In this document: positions 20,164 to 32,495 of the stretch, piece after piece
Layout: each line of letters begins with the position of its first letter
How positions within the stretch are numbered: position 1 is the first letter of the stretch
Assembly: GCF_963576675.1 (NCBI RefSeq)
Contig: NC_088910.1
Coordinates: 102,204,807 to 102,268,806 of the forward strand
Source of the DNA: Euphorbia lathyris
Taxonomy: Eukaryota; Streptophyta; Magnoliopsida; Malpighiales; Euphorbiaceae
Direction of reading: 5' to 3'
Length of the DNA stretch: 64,000 bases
Made by a program: the position numbers and the translations under genes
The notes under the pieces: generated by a model
Database searches by the model: none
The model's input: the letters and a program-made list of their open reading frames with translations, nothing else
What the model was told of the DNA's origin: nothing

Positions 20164-21596
20164 AGAGGGATCAAGTGAGAACCCTCCCTTAGGTGAGAAC
20201 ACTCCTTAGATAAGAACCGCTCAAAACTACGTAGTTTTGAGTGTAAAAATTAATTAAAAAACGCTGATGTTGCTGCTGGGGTTCGAACCCTGGCCTCCTC
20301 ACTTACACTCCACACTGCACGCACATCTCTCTCTATCCATCGTCAATCTCTTCAACTCGCCATTGACCCGCCGTTCCACTCACAATAAAAATTAAAACTT
20401 TTATTATTATTATTACTTTATTTACTAATGGTTAGAAACCGAAATAAAAGGTTAACCGATCGAAATAATTCGTTAACCGATTAGTGGTTAACTGAATTTA
20501 GTGGACTAGTGTATGGTTAGTATTTTCAAAAAATAGATGAAATAGTTAACCAACCGAATTAACCTTAATGGACTGGTTAACCGACCACGTGCACCCCTAC
20601 TAAATGGTGTCTTCTTCGCGTCCATCCTCTCTTCTGCCTCAATTCGCTTCGTTCTTTCAACTCTCCCTCAATCTAACTTTCTTTTTTTTGTCTATAAAAC
20701 TTCAAATTGCTATTTAGATTCTTGAAAACAAATAAAAAAGTTAGACGATAATGGGAGCTTCTTCATTGGCCATGGCCGGTGACTCCACCCTAGTCAACAC
20801 AGGGACGAGGCTCACCGGCCAACACCTCTCAGGGGTTTTTTGGTAAGTTGGTCGACTTTCTGTGATCCTCCCTAACTCCGCTACTAGATCTATATGGTGT
20901 GATTTTAATGGGATCAATTTAAGCCTGTTTATGTAAAAATGTCAAATTATAAAATTTAGACTATGATTGAAAGATATTGATATACAGAGGTATACTTACA
21001 CACATTATTCTAACCCTACTTTTGTGACTACAATTTATTCTCTCAAGAATATTACTGACTTAGGTATCGGAATGTGCTCGGCCGATCCCAACGGTGCCTC
21101 ACAGGGAAGGGCTCCGATCAAAGAATTTTTTCACAAGATATCAAATATTATCACGTGTATATTTAGAGAATAGTCAGTTCAAAGTGAATTCTCCCTAGAT
21201 AACATATATTCAATTAAAATGTGGATATATTTTTTTTGTAAATATATGGATTATGCCCAGTTGCAGGCCTAAGGCCAGTTGCCTTCCCTGGAGATGGAGT
21301 TGGAGTCGTAGGCCCATAACCTTTTTTGCCCCTGCAGTTCCAATCCAATAAACTGGTTGTATTTTATTTGGAGTGTATATCTTTCATCATATTTCTTTTA
21401 TGTTTACGTTTTGATTTGCATATGTCAAAACCAGCGAAAGTGGTTGATCTAGATAATTCATTGTAACGCCCATAAAAAAAAATTTATTATATTTATACAT
21501 GTAAGGTTTCTAAGATAATTGATTAAATTTTATTAATTTTAATAAAAGAAAATATTATTATATATTTATATTTCAAAAAAAAATGTATAGGTAATA
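20002..21596. other. Intergenic with TE fragments and a possible orphan exon
   Basis: After a (TA)n run (20128-20161) comes 'aggagagggatcaagtgaga', a style common at ends of non-autonomous plant elements. Around 20280 'ggggttcgaacccc'-like bases resemble a Pol III B box without a tRNA. 20420-20600 is rich in GGTTAACCGA motifs and ends in GCACCCCTA, like the end of a hAT MITE whose other end I cannot find. At 20751-20842 an ATG frame (MGASSLAMAGDST...) meets a clean TG|GTAAGT donor, but nothing downstream clearly continues it. None of these is strong. Confidence 0.35.
20128..20161. repeat. (TA)n microsatellite
   Basis: An uninterrupted run of about 17 TA units directly before 'ggagaggg'. Confidence 0.9.
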
Positions 21597-23889
21597 GATT
21601 ATATGGTTAGAATAAATGATCAATTGGTTGGTCCTGTTTGCCCAAAAAGAGGACTCCGCCAAGGTGATCCACTGTCACCGTATTTATTTCTGCTTTGTGT
21701 TAAAGGGTTGACGTCATTATTGAAGGCAGCTGAGAATAGGGGGTTGCTGCATGGTTGCCGAGTTAAGAGAGGGGCGCCTGCGATTTCACATTTGCTCTTT
21801 GCGGATGATGCATTCTTATTTTGTCAAGCTACCATATTTGAAAGTAGAGTCTTAAAAAAATTACTTAGATCATATGAATTAGCTTCGGGGCAAGCTATAA
21901 ATTTTAAAAAATCTGGAATCATGTTCAGTAGAAATGTGGCAAATGACCTGGCTATGGGAATTTCTAGCATTTTGGGTATTACTAGTCCGTTGAATACAGG
22001 AAGGTATCTGGGTCTTCCATCGTTGGTGGGTAGAACGAAACGATCAATCTTTGCACACTTCAGAGACAGGTTATGGCAGCGGCTACAACGCTGGAGAGGA
22101 AAAGGAATATCAAAAGCTGGTAAGGCTACACTTATTCGAGCAGCAGGGCAAGCCATCCCAATCTATTTCATGAGTGTATTCCTGCTCCCTATATCGACGG
22201 CGGAGGAATTACAGCGAATGCTGAATTCGTTTTGGTGGGGTAATAAAAAGTCAGGTGAGAGAGGACTGATGGCATGGGACAAATTGTGTGCTCCAAAATT
22301 ATTGGAAGGACTGAGTTTCCGAAATTTCACGGCCTTTAATCTTACTATGTTGGGAAAACAGGGATGACGGTTATTTACCAATCCATCTTCGCTTGTTAGT
22401 AGAGTTTTCAAAGCTAAATATTATCCAAGAGGGGATTTTATGGAGGCCTCATTGGGGCATTCACCAAGCTTTATATGGCGAAGTATCTGGAGTTCCCAAC
22501 TAATCATTAAAGAAGGAACCAGATGGAAAATTGGAAACGGTCAATCAATAAATGTATGGACTGAGAGATGGTTGCGTGATGAGGAGGATGGCTATATACG
22601 AACCCCTATGGTGGAAGGGTTGGAGTATTTGAAAGTCAATGATTTGTTTATCCATAATTCCAGGGATTGGGATGAAGAGCTGTTGGAGGAAATTTTCGAG
22701 CATAGAGATTTTAGAGAAATTCATAAACTGTCTGTTGGTACTTTGACTAGTGAGGATCGGTTAATATGGAAATCCCATTCTTCAGGACGTTACACAGTGA
22801 AAAGTGCTTACCGACTAGCTACAACGCTGGAAGCAGGAGAGAGATTTCATGTTCAGGGTGCTTGGAAAAAATTATGGTATGCTGAAATTCCACACAAGGT
22901 CCGGCATTTTGGCTGGCAACTAGCACGCAATTGTCTCCCAACACGTGTGAATCTCCAAATACGCGGGTTACAGGTATGTAGTACTTGTGTGATATGTAAC
23001 GAACCTTGGGAGGATTGATGGCATCTTTTTATTGAATGTACAGGAGCAATAAGAGTGTGGCAGAAGGCGAGACTTCTGGATCGAATTAATGCGGAGGCGG
23101 CAGTGGCTGAGAACTTGACAGCATAGTTTCATAATATGATTAGAGCAGCACCGGAACAAATTGTGAAAACATTTTTGATGCACCTCTGGAGCTTATGGCA
23201 GGCTAGAAATACCCGTCTTTGGCAGTATGAGATTCGTACAACAGATCAAATAGTGGCTCAAGCTTGCACAGTACTTAATGATTGGTCAGAAGCAAATGCC
23301 TTGAGAAATCGGACTGGTACGGGAGAACAGCAGATCGAAAGTACAGTAGCAGGAAATATTTCATCTGCTGGTTGCACGGCTTGGCACCCACCATCGGAAG
23401 GATTTCTCTCGTGTTGTGTTGATGCTGCATGTTTTAACACTGATGGTCGTGTAGGGATAGGAGCAGCAGTACGAGATGCACATGGGCAGTTTGTAATAGG
23501 GAGATGTGCGGGTCTGTTATGTTGTCCGACAACACGAGAATGTGAGGCCGAAGCTCTATTACAAGCTATGCAATGGCTACAAGTTGATGGAATAAGAAAT
23601 GTGGTTTTCGAATCTGATGCTAAACAAGTAATTGATGCAATAACTTCTACTTCTGTTGATGATTCTGAATTTGGGGATAGAATTATTCAAATACGATCGA
23701 TTCTAATATCAAATGACTCTTACTCAGTCAAATGGATACGGCGGCAAGCGAATGGGATGACACATGTGTTAGCACAGTCTTCTCGTTTATCTACTTGCCC
23801 TTCTGTTTTTAATTTATTACCGAGTTCTGTTTCTGTTTCATTGTTACAATTTTGCCTAATGCATTATTTTTTTGTTTCAAAAAAAAAAG
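21597..23889 (+). pseudogene. 5'-truncated L1 ORF2, three nonsense codons
   Basis: One frame runs throughout. RT core: GLRQGDPLSPYLF, then catalytic FADD in HLLFADDAFLF. Thumb: SGQAINFKKSG, GRYLGLPSLVGR and NSFWWG. Zinc-finger region: WYAEIPHKVRHFGWQLARN, CSTCVICNE. RNase H: CVDAACFNTDGRVG, CEAEALLQAM, ESDAKQ and WIRRQANGMTH. Stops occur at 22365-22367 (TGA), 23016-23018 (TGA) and 23124-23126 (TAG); at least the first, after GKQG, replaces a Trp codon. The 5' end is truncated within RT. The 3' end has an A-rich tail at ~23879-23889. This family is different from the L1 at 14-17.6 kb and closer to the one at 40.7-50.9 kb (shared ASGQ, GRYLGLPSL and FWWG). Confidence 0.85.
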
Positions 23890-24003
23890 ATTAGAATTTT
23901 TTTTTTTTTTTGAAAGAGTAGGAATGCTAAAGTATAATGTGTTTGTATTGCACTTAAAATGTTACACAAATATATATATATTTAACATTATTAAAAAAAA
24001 TAA

Positions 24004-24556
24004 GGGTTAAGGTGCAAAAATACCCCTAACGTTTTGGGTCAGGAGCAATTTTACCCCTAACGTCTAAAATGATGCAATTTTGCCTCTAACGTTTGTATCC
24101 AAGAGCAATTTTACCCCTAACGTTGGTAATTTGGGTCAATTTCAGACACTATTATAAAACACGGATATTTTTGTTCATTATTTTGCACCAATTGCATATC
24201 AATTCATTCTAAAAAAAAGATTTCATGTTTTTTATAATTTAATAATAGGATTGGAGATTAATATTTATAAATTCGGTGAATTTTTTGAATTTTTTTGTCT
24301 AATTCGTACAAAAGACAGTATATTTTTTATTATTTTTTATATTTTTTTACATCCCAACATATGTTTATGATTTGATAAGATTCATGACCGAGAAGGCAGT
24401 TTGATGAATTATTTCTGAAATTGACCCAATTTATCAACGTTAAGAGTAAAATTGCTCTTTGCTACAAAAGTTAGGGGTAAAATTGCATCATTTTAGACAT
24501 TAGGGGTAAAATTACTCCTGACCCAAAATGTAAGGGGTATTTTTGTACCTTAATCC
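24004..24556. mobile_element. Mutator-type MITE, copy 1
   Basis: 553 bp. Long imperfect TIRs (~130 bp) start GGGTTAAGGTGCAAAAATA and end as inverse TTTTTGTACCTTAATCC. An exact 9-bp duplication AAAAAATAA is present (23995-24003 and 24557-24565). TIRs are built from repeated 'cccctaacgt' and 'agcaattttacc' blocks. A second copy lies at 37622-38141 with near-identical core ('cagacactattataaaacac'). Confidence 0.88.
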
Positions 24557-24565
24557 AAAAAATAA

Positions 24566-26985
24566 TGGTTACTTTATTTAAATCAATTTTAATTAGGTTA
24601 CACTATTTTCTTTTTCCTTATATATATAAAAAAAATCTTATTTATGGAGGAGGGACAGTCGCAGATCATAGAAAAAAAGGTTCATTCTCTCAGATGTAGG
24701 ATACATGTATTAATTTGAAGATAGATTACCATCGCTTGTTAATTTAGCGTTCTATTTCGTTCTATTTCGGAATAGAGGTAAGTGGTTAATTATATGCGTA
24801 GTTATATTTGTTTATTAGATAGGTTAGGTAAATTAATTATTTATAATGGTTATGTTGCATTTGAATTTGACAACCAATTTGATTGTGTTATCTGTCCCTG
24901 AGATATTGAATGTTTTGTGCAATGAATATTAGACGTGTTTAGTAAAAGAAGAAACATATGTTAATTAATAGCTTATTTTGACAAAGTTATATTCAATTGT
25001 TCATTTGTGTATGTGTCGATGGTATAAATGGTTGAGTTGAGATATGATTTTTTAAGCACGCGTGAGATATTAGACGTACGTGCCCTTGAGGGTAGTGTCG
25101 GAGTATCTCAAGATGCATGAGATATTATGTGTTGTTTTTGCTACGTACTGGGGTGGTGTGGGGATACTTGATGGGGAGTGGTATCCTATGTTGCTGATAT
25201 ATAATATGATGAGACTATGATTGAGATTGTGATAGTTTGAATTGACTTGTGAACTATTGGGTGTACTTTTACTTGGTAAACTGGGCCCTTAAACAAATGT
25301 TAATAAATAAATAGTAAAGGTCGTGTTTTGATGTTTGGTCAGCTATTAATTATTAAATGCATATAAATTGAATTGTGTATATGTATGGTTGTGTTATGTA
25401 TTAATTAACTAGCGGTACAACTGTCAAAACGACCAAAATGTTAATCTACGTTACAATACACAGTTAAAGTATAGGCTCATTGTTAAGTTTTGATATGTAA
25501 AGGATGAAGAATTAATAAATCGGTGTGTTTATGATAGTCTTTCGTTTTAGTGTCGTACGATGTATGGTTCGGGGACGAACCAGGTGGAAGCTGGTGGGCC
25601 TATAACGACCTAGTCCGGAGTGGGTGGCGCCTGGGTAGAAGGTCTAAGCAATGAGTGATCCTAAAGGATGGCGATGGGGCAGGAATGAACTGAATCCCAT
25701 ATTGAAAAGGGAAAGAGAGTGACTGTGGTTTATTAGTAAGATGAAAATCCAATACATGTAGACGCCATTATCCCTTAAAATTTAGATTAAGATCCCATTA
25801 TAGTTTTCTTTTACAGAAAACAGTACACAATTATTTTTTTAACTCAGTATACACATCAAGAAAATGTTTTTGTTCTCATGTGTATTCTTTGATTTCTCTT
25901 TCCACGTACAATTGACAGAACTTAACGGAGTAATATGAATGACGTGTCACGTTCCGTTATCGAGATCTTAATTGCTACTTCTTTTTAAACATTAAGTCTG
26001 CAGTAGTGTTATTTTATACGTAGAGCATAAATTGATACTTCTCCAAAAACCTTAGACCTATTTTGGTACCTTATCCAAAAAAAAAAAAAATTGAGGCCCC
26101 CAACAGCAGTTGCCTAGGGGAACTCCCCTTACGACCGGCTATGCAAGCAATATCAATGTTATCCATACGTTATAGAATATTAGAAAAAATTAGTTTGACT
26201 GGTATTTAATCGTAAATTCAGAACTTCCAAATATCAATTATATCTAGGATATTTAGCGTATTACTAACAAAATTACAAAAATTCTGTTAAAATGCTAAAA
26301 ATTAAATTTGCTACATATAAGTTAATTACAAATTTTTTTATCAAACTATTTAAAATATTTATTTTATTATTTTTTATTATTATTAATATAGTTACAAATA
26401 ACCAACAAAAAAATGTACGAAACTACTTTAATTTATCAATAAAATTATTTGGAAGGTCTGATGTGATGGTTAAAGAATGATCAAATCAGTTTTTTTAAAT
26501 TTTCGATAATACAAAATTAAAATTTTTTTTTTTTTTGAAAATATTAGAGTATTTCATATGTTATAACTAAATATATACCTTTACTCAAATATTAGAATTA
26601 AATTGGTTTAAAAAAAATATTAGAATTAAATTTAGCTCTTACCTCATCTTAAAATAGTAATATTAAATTGCAATCTGTTAGATACGCAATAGATGGAGGA
26701 GTCAATTCTTGATTTTAGAATAGGTTGAGGAGCTCATTGAACATTTCTAAAAGATGGAACCTAATTGTTTTTTTTTTTTTTTTTTTTTAGAAAAAGAACC
26801 TAGTTGAATTTTTAGGTATACCATAGAGGTCAATTTAAGTTTTCAGCCTAAAAAAAACTTAATTAGTAGGTCGGCAACGTTTTTCTTTCTTTTTTTTTTT
26901 TTTATAAAGTTCCTCGGCAAGTTTTCGTCTGAGGGAATGTTGAAAATAATAATAATAATAATAACAACGAAGGACAATTACAAAA
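24566..26985. other. Intergenic; no gene recognised
   Basis: AT-rich, with one richer stretch at 25550-25740 ('ggttcggggacgaaccaggtgg'-type bases, 'cctagtccggagtggg') that I cannot assign; it may be part of an LTR or a MITE. 26030-26078 ends in 'attttggtaccttatcc', which matches the right end of the foldback at 27908, so it is probably the remnant of a sister element. 26085-26140 (GC-rich, 'ttgcctaggggaactcccc') is another unassigned repeat end. Several poly-T/poly-A runs occur. Confidence 0.4.
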
Positions 26986-27908
26986 GGATAAGATACCAAA
27001 ATAGGTTTAAAGTTTTTGGAGAAGTACCAATTTAGGTTCAACGTTCAAAATAAGACCAATATATGCTTAACGTTTACAACATAATATCAATTTAGGCTTA
27101 ACGTTTACAATATAGCATCAATTTAAGCCTCACGTACAAAATAGCACCAATATAGACTTAACGTTTATAAAATAATATGAATTTAAGCTTAACGTTTATA
27201 GAATATATACAATTTAAGCTAAACATCATAATTAAATTAATCATATTATATTCTTTCCCTATTAACTTTATATGTTATCTTTTTATTTAGTTCTATATTC
27301 TTATTTATTATAATACAATTAATTTGTATTCTTGTCCATTAAGATCTTATATTTGTTTTTCATTAATGATTTCATGACTACTAAATTTCATTGCTCATGT
27401 AATATATGCAAACTAAAAGCAATTGAATATCCATAATATTTCGAACACTGACATATATCAATATTATTTTAACTAGTGTTCGAAATATTGTGGATATTCA
27501 ATTACTTTTAGTTTGCATATATTACATGAGCCATGTAATTTAGGAGTCATGGAATAGTTGATGAAAAACACATATAAGGTTTTAATGGTTAAGAATACTT
27601 ATTAGTTGTTATGATAAATAAGAAAATAGAACTAAATAAAAAGATAAAATATAAAGTTAATAGGAAAAGAATATAATATGGTTAATTTAATTGTGACGTT
27701 TAGTTTAAATTAGATATATTTTGTAAACGTTAAACTTAAATTCGTATTATTTTGTAAACGTTAAGCCTATATTGGTGCTATTTTGTACATGATGCATAAA
27801 TTGATGCTATATTGTAAACGTTAAACCTAAATTGATATTATGTTGTAAACGTTAAGCCTAAATTGGTACTTTCCCAAAAAAACTTAGACATATTTTGGTA
27901 CCTTATCC
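26986..27908. mobile_element. Foldback element, ~450-bp inverted arms
   Basis: The left half (GGATAAGATACCAAAATAGG...) and right half (...TTTTGGTACCTTATCC) are inverted copies of each other along their whole length, meeting at about 27456 ('tcgaacact'...'agtgttcga'). Within each arm a ~40-bp motif 'aggcttaacgtttacaa' recurs about six times. No clear target duplication. RNA across it would form a long hairpin and is a likely small-RNA source. Confidence 0.85.
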
Positions 27909-29412
27909 CATAAAAATGGGTCAAATGGGAGGCTCATTTACATATTTAACCCATTTACTCAACCTACTACATATCTAGACTGTTTTTGTGCGACTTTCTC
28001 ATAATACCGTCAATATTTAAGGAGCAGATATCTCCCTCCCGTCTGACTTCGCAAATTCCAGCATATGCGAAGCCTGCGAAGCTAATGTTTGGTTTAGTTG
28101 ATGATTTTAATTACTATATGCGAAGTCTGGTTGTGTTTTTAACAAAATTTGTTAAGTGGTATATAACAAAACATGTCAAACAACAACAGATTCTAACATT
28201 AAAATCATAACATTATCAAAATTTACAACAAGATTGCCACAATAACAACATTAAAATCATAACATTATCAAAATTTACAACAAAATTATCACAATAAACT
28301 CCTAACAAATCACTTCAAAGTGAACGTAACTAATCTAGACGGAAATTTCTCCCTCTACAGGAAGTCCAAACTTTTTGGGATAAGAAATGGAAGTCCATAC
28401 CTTTTGGGGTGGACGTGTCCCATGGTGCACACCAAAATTGGCACAATCTCTTCTAACCAATCATTTCAAAGTGAATGTGACAATCTTGAGGGAAATTTCT
28501 CCTTATACAGGAAGGAAAGTCATCTCCCCTACATCCAAGGACACCGCCTTTCAGAAAGGGATGTTATGTATTCAATCACCTTCAAAAAAAAATTAATCGT
28601 GTTAGGCAGAAAAAATGACGATTTGGCTTCGCGAAATGAGGCTTAGCGAAGCATGCGAATGTAAATGTGTAGGGAAGAGGATGATTTTACTTAGCCAATC
28701 GATGCTTTCACGAATCTGTGAGGTCTGAAACGTGACGATCTACTTAGCGAATCGATGCTTTCACGAAGTCTGCGAGTGAAATTATGAACTTTTCTACTCG
28801 CAGACTTCGCGAAATAATCGATTCGCGAAGCAGATCGTCACGTTTCAGGCTCTTTCTCATTGTAGATCTTCGCGAAATCATCGACTACACGAAGTGATTT
28901 CATGGAAAAAGCAGAGAAAATAGTAGATACTTACATTTTTCGCGCCTTTGACCCTTAAAAGCCATAATAACAATATGATAAACTGGAAAAAACGATGGAA
29001 ACAACGTAGAATAACCATTTCTTTGATGGTAACAAGAAGAAAAAAACCAAGTAACGAGAAGGAACAGGAAGATGAAGAACCATGGTTTCGTTTTCTAGCA
29101 GTAGAAAGATGAAGAATCAAGAGATGAAGAGAGGAATAAGAGAAATACATTGTGATTTGGAGAAATGGTACAGATTTCGTGCAATTTAAAGGAAGATAGG
29201 AAGATCAAAAGTCTGAGAATCATTAATGGAGGAGCCAACCATTTCGTGTAACCAAGGAGAAGGTGGGAGAGACCGTTCGCGTAAGGGGGAAGTAGAAAGG
29301 TTAGGGGTATTATAGGAAAGTCACACAAAAACAGTCTAGATATGTAGTAGGTTGAGTAAATGGGTTAAATATGTAAATGGCCTCCCATTTGACCCATTTT
29401 TATAATTTACCC
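27909..29412. mobile_element. 1.5-kb TIR element, Mutator-like
   Basis: Terminal ~90 bp are inverted near-copies: the left has AAAATGGGTCAAATGGGAGG...TCTAGACTGTTTTTGTG and the right is its reverse complement, ending ACCCATTTTTATAATTTACCC. The interior has no transposase. It contains inverted TTCGCGAAGC motifs (28620-28900), a tandem ~55-bp repeat near 28197-28300 and a second internal repeat ('ggaaatttctcc' near 28340 and 28490). The left end touches the foldback at 27908, which may have inserted into its TIR. Confidence 0.7.
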
Positions 29413-29669
29413 TAAAAAAAGAAGAAGATAAATTTTGCCCTATCAGTAAATTTGTAATTCCCAAAAAATATAAATTTAGTGATATTTTTTTTTTGTATCC
29501 GAAGCAAAAGTAGAATGTTTTGATGTGATATTCACGTCGTCTATATCATGTTTCGACTATTTCACTATTATCAATTCGAATATTCCTTCTCTGGTTTCGT
29601 AGGAGGATAATGTCTCTTTTACTACCTCTAGAGAATGAGGAAATTCATCACACGTAGAGGTCCAAAGGA

Positions 29670-30416
29670 ATCTGCCTAGTTCGCAAACTGTTCGAATTTG
29701 GCTCGGTCAAAGTTCGGATCGATTGTGCTCGACTTGAGTTCGAGATCGGCTCGAGCATTAATGAGCCTGAATCCGAGCTTCCTTGTATTCGGCTCGAAAG
29801 CTCATGGGCAAGCTTGAGAGTTTTTTAATAATATTTTATATATATATTATTGATTTTTATTTTTTTATTTAAAAACATTTTAATTTTGTAATTTTTTATT
29901 ATTCTTTTTATTAGTAACTTTGAACCACACATAAATGTTTGGTCCAAAACCCAGTTTGAAACTATACAGTTGTAGACTATATGTTAAATTCGGATTTGTT
30001 AGATTCTATATTTATTTAATCTTATTACTTTGTTTAAATTTGTTGTAGATTGTATGTTATATTTGTTTTTTCGAGTTTAAATTTGGTATTCCTATATTAG
30101 AAGGATGATTTTAATAAAATGTTAATCATGTACTTTAATTCAAAACTGTTTCAAAAAAATTTCAAAACGAGCCTTTCGAGAGCTTCGAGCTCGAGCCGAA
30201 CCTATATTGAGCTCGAGCCGAACCTACGTCGAGATTAAGCCAAGCTCCAAAATTCTAGGCTCGTCGAGCTTCGAGCTCGAGCCGAACCTATATTGAGCTC
30301 GAGCCGAACCTACGTCGAGATCGAGCCAAGCTCCAAAATTCTAGGCTCGTCGAGCTTCGAGCTCGAGCCGAGCCCGATCTCCGAACTTCTCGAGCCGGGC
30401 TGAGCCGAGCTTGCCC
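29670..30416. repeat. GAGCTCGAGCC-rich repeat element with 86-bp tandem
   Basis: Both ends carry 'ggctcg', 'cgagctcgagcc' and 'gccgagc' motifs and the middle is AT-rich, the design of hAT-like MITEs. The right end is GAGCTTGCCCCTG. A direct duplication of 86 bp starts at 30181 and 30267, with a partial third at 30353. The left end and target duplication are not certain. Confidence 0.6.
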
Positions 30417-31515
30417 CTGTTCAAAGAATGTTATAATAGCATTCGCTCTTCTAGACCTCGATCCGAGTGGGCACCCTTTGTTTGGAAAGAGTTTCTTCCC
30501 CCATCACGGTCGATCACGACTTGGAAGGCAATCTTGGAGCGCCTTCCAACTACTGATCTTCTACAACAGAGGGGTATTGCCATGGGTTCTCGGTGCACAT
30601 TCTACTTATAAAATGTTGAAAGCCACTGTCATTTATTTGTATCTTGTCCATTTGCAAAGGCGATTTGGCAAGCTCTTAATGGCATTTTTTAAACAAAGCT
30701 AGACGTATCTTCCACACTTTTATAGTCGTCATGAAATCTATTGTCGAACATTGATCTCAGTACGCAGTTATTTATTCTTTGGCAGAGTGCCATTACCACT
30801 GTCGTTTGGGTCATTTGGTATATGCGTAATGAATACATTTTCAATGACTCTCATCCTCAAATTGGTGCAGCTCTTCGATTCATTTGGTAGGCTATTAAAG
30901 TTGTGGGAGGTTTCAAGATCGGAACGATGGCGAATTCCTGGAGAGATGAACATGTCCTGGATCTCTTCTCTATTCCGGGTATTCCGCGACGGCCCTAGAG
31001 GGTTTGCTATGTGGTCTAGCAACCCCCTCCTCCCCCTACTCATTTCAAAGTTAATGCGGATGGAGCGGCCTCGGGAGACCCGATTATGGCTAGACCTAGA
31101 GGCATTTTCGTAATTGTCGTGTTTTCCATTTGGCTTCCTTTGCTCTTCTATTGGGTCCGAAAGCGGCTTTTTTTTGCTAAATTACAAGCAACTATTTATA
31201 CTATTCTAAAAGCGGATGAGTTCAATTGGTTTCCCCTATGGATAAAAAAACGACTCTACATACGTGGTTAATCTCGTTACATCTCATTCTCGACAGGTCC
31301 CGTGGGAATTAATGAAGGACTGGCTCACTTGTTTACACATCATTAACAGACGTGAAATTCGGATCTCCCATATTTATAGGGAAAGAAACTCCACGGCTGG
31401 CAGATTAGCTACTTATACAGTAACCGCCTCCGAAAATACTTGGTGGTCGTCTTTTCCTCATTTTGCTCTTCATTGGTTTATAAAGATTTTCATCACACCG
31501 TTTGTTCCCTGTTGA
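30417..31515 (+). pseudogene. L1 ORF2 C-terminal fossil (zinc finger and RNase H)
   Basis: Fragments of the plant L1 C-terminus in shifting frames. Around 30460-30620: SEWAPFVWKEFLPPS, TTWKAILERLPTTDLLQQRG, then a Cys/His remnant ('HLFVSCPFAKAIWQAL' is readable near 30640). Around 31050: 'HFKVNADGAASGDP', the start of an RNase H; near 31350: 'ISHIYRERNSTAGRLA', its end. Many stops and at least three frame changes. It directly abuts the GAGCTCG repeat, so both ends are uncertain. Confidence 0.7.
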
Positions 31516-32487
31516 TTCAGTAGTTTGATTACCGTGTTTTTTCTTTCTCCTTTAACTCTGAATATTTTTATTTATTTATAATATTTGGTTCCTTGTTCTT
31601 GACTTGCCTTGGGTTTTTTGTCCTTAGTTTGTCTTGGTTCGGTCAACCCACCTTTACTTAAAAAACCTAAAAGTAATTTCATTATTTAAATATATTTTTA
31701 TATATTATAAAGACCTAAGTTATAGTATGTGTATATATCATTTTTTTAGAATATAATTAAGAATATGAATTATTTAAAAAGTAAATAATATTCATAAAAT
31801 AATAATATCTTTATTTATTATTTTACAAATAAGATCACTTAAATTTTACCAAACAAATTTATAAAAATATAACTAATCAAATCAACTAATTAAAAAAATA
31901 ATTAACTAACAAGTAATATAATCCGTTACTAAATAAATAAAATAGTACCATTATTTAAAATACGAACTAAAAAAATTTAGAATCCAAAAAGGTAGTGATA
32001 TTCATCATGAATGCGCATTGAGGACAAGGATTTAGGACACACAGGACCAGTAGAAGAATGAAAGTCAAGGAAAGTGGCTTTTGCAACTCATAAATTGGCA
32101 AAAACCATCCATCTATCCACCTAATTTCTATGATTTACGAATGAGTGACAGTTGTTTCTTTTGTCCTCCCATTCGTTATTCTAGCAAAGTCAGAAAAAAT
32201 AAAATAAAATTGCACTATTTTTTTTTTTATAAAAATATCATATTTCATTCCATAGAATTACAAAATACAAATACATCACGATAAAACTTCTCACTCATAC
32301 AGGCTATAGCCAATATAAAAACCACAAAAGGAAGAAAATAGACTACAAAGAGCAAAAAAAAGACTACAAAAAGCAGTAAAAAGACTATAAAGAGCAATAA
32401 TAAAAATTTGCACTATTAGATTGACCTTTTAGAATTTTAAAATGTATATACAAATAAAATAATTTAACAGGACAAAAACAAATAAAT
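31516..32487. other. Intergenic, AT-rich
   Basis: No gene seen. 32340-32400 holds about three copies of a ~19-bp motif 'agactacaaagagcaa'. The rest is AT-rich. Confidence 0.4.
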
Positions 32488-32495
32488 CAGGTACT

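Noticed and set aside
20270..20310. tRNA-like B box (ggttcgaaccc)
   Set aside because: No A box at the right distance and no cloverleaf; a chance match or TE fragment.
28320..28646. 108-codon ORF in the 1.5-kb TIR element
   Set aside because: It contains the two internal DNA repeats and shows no recognisable protein pattern.
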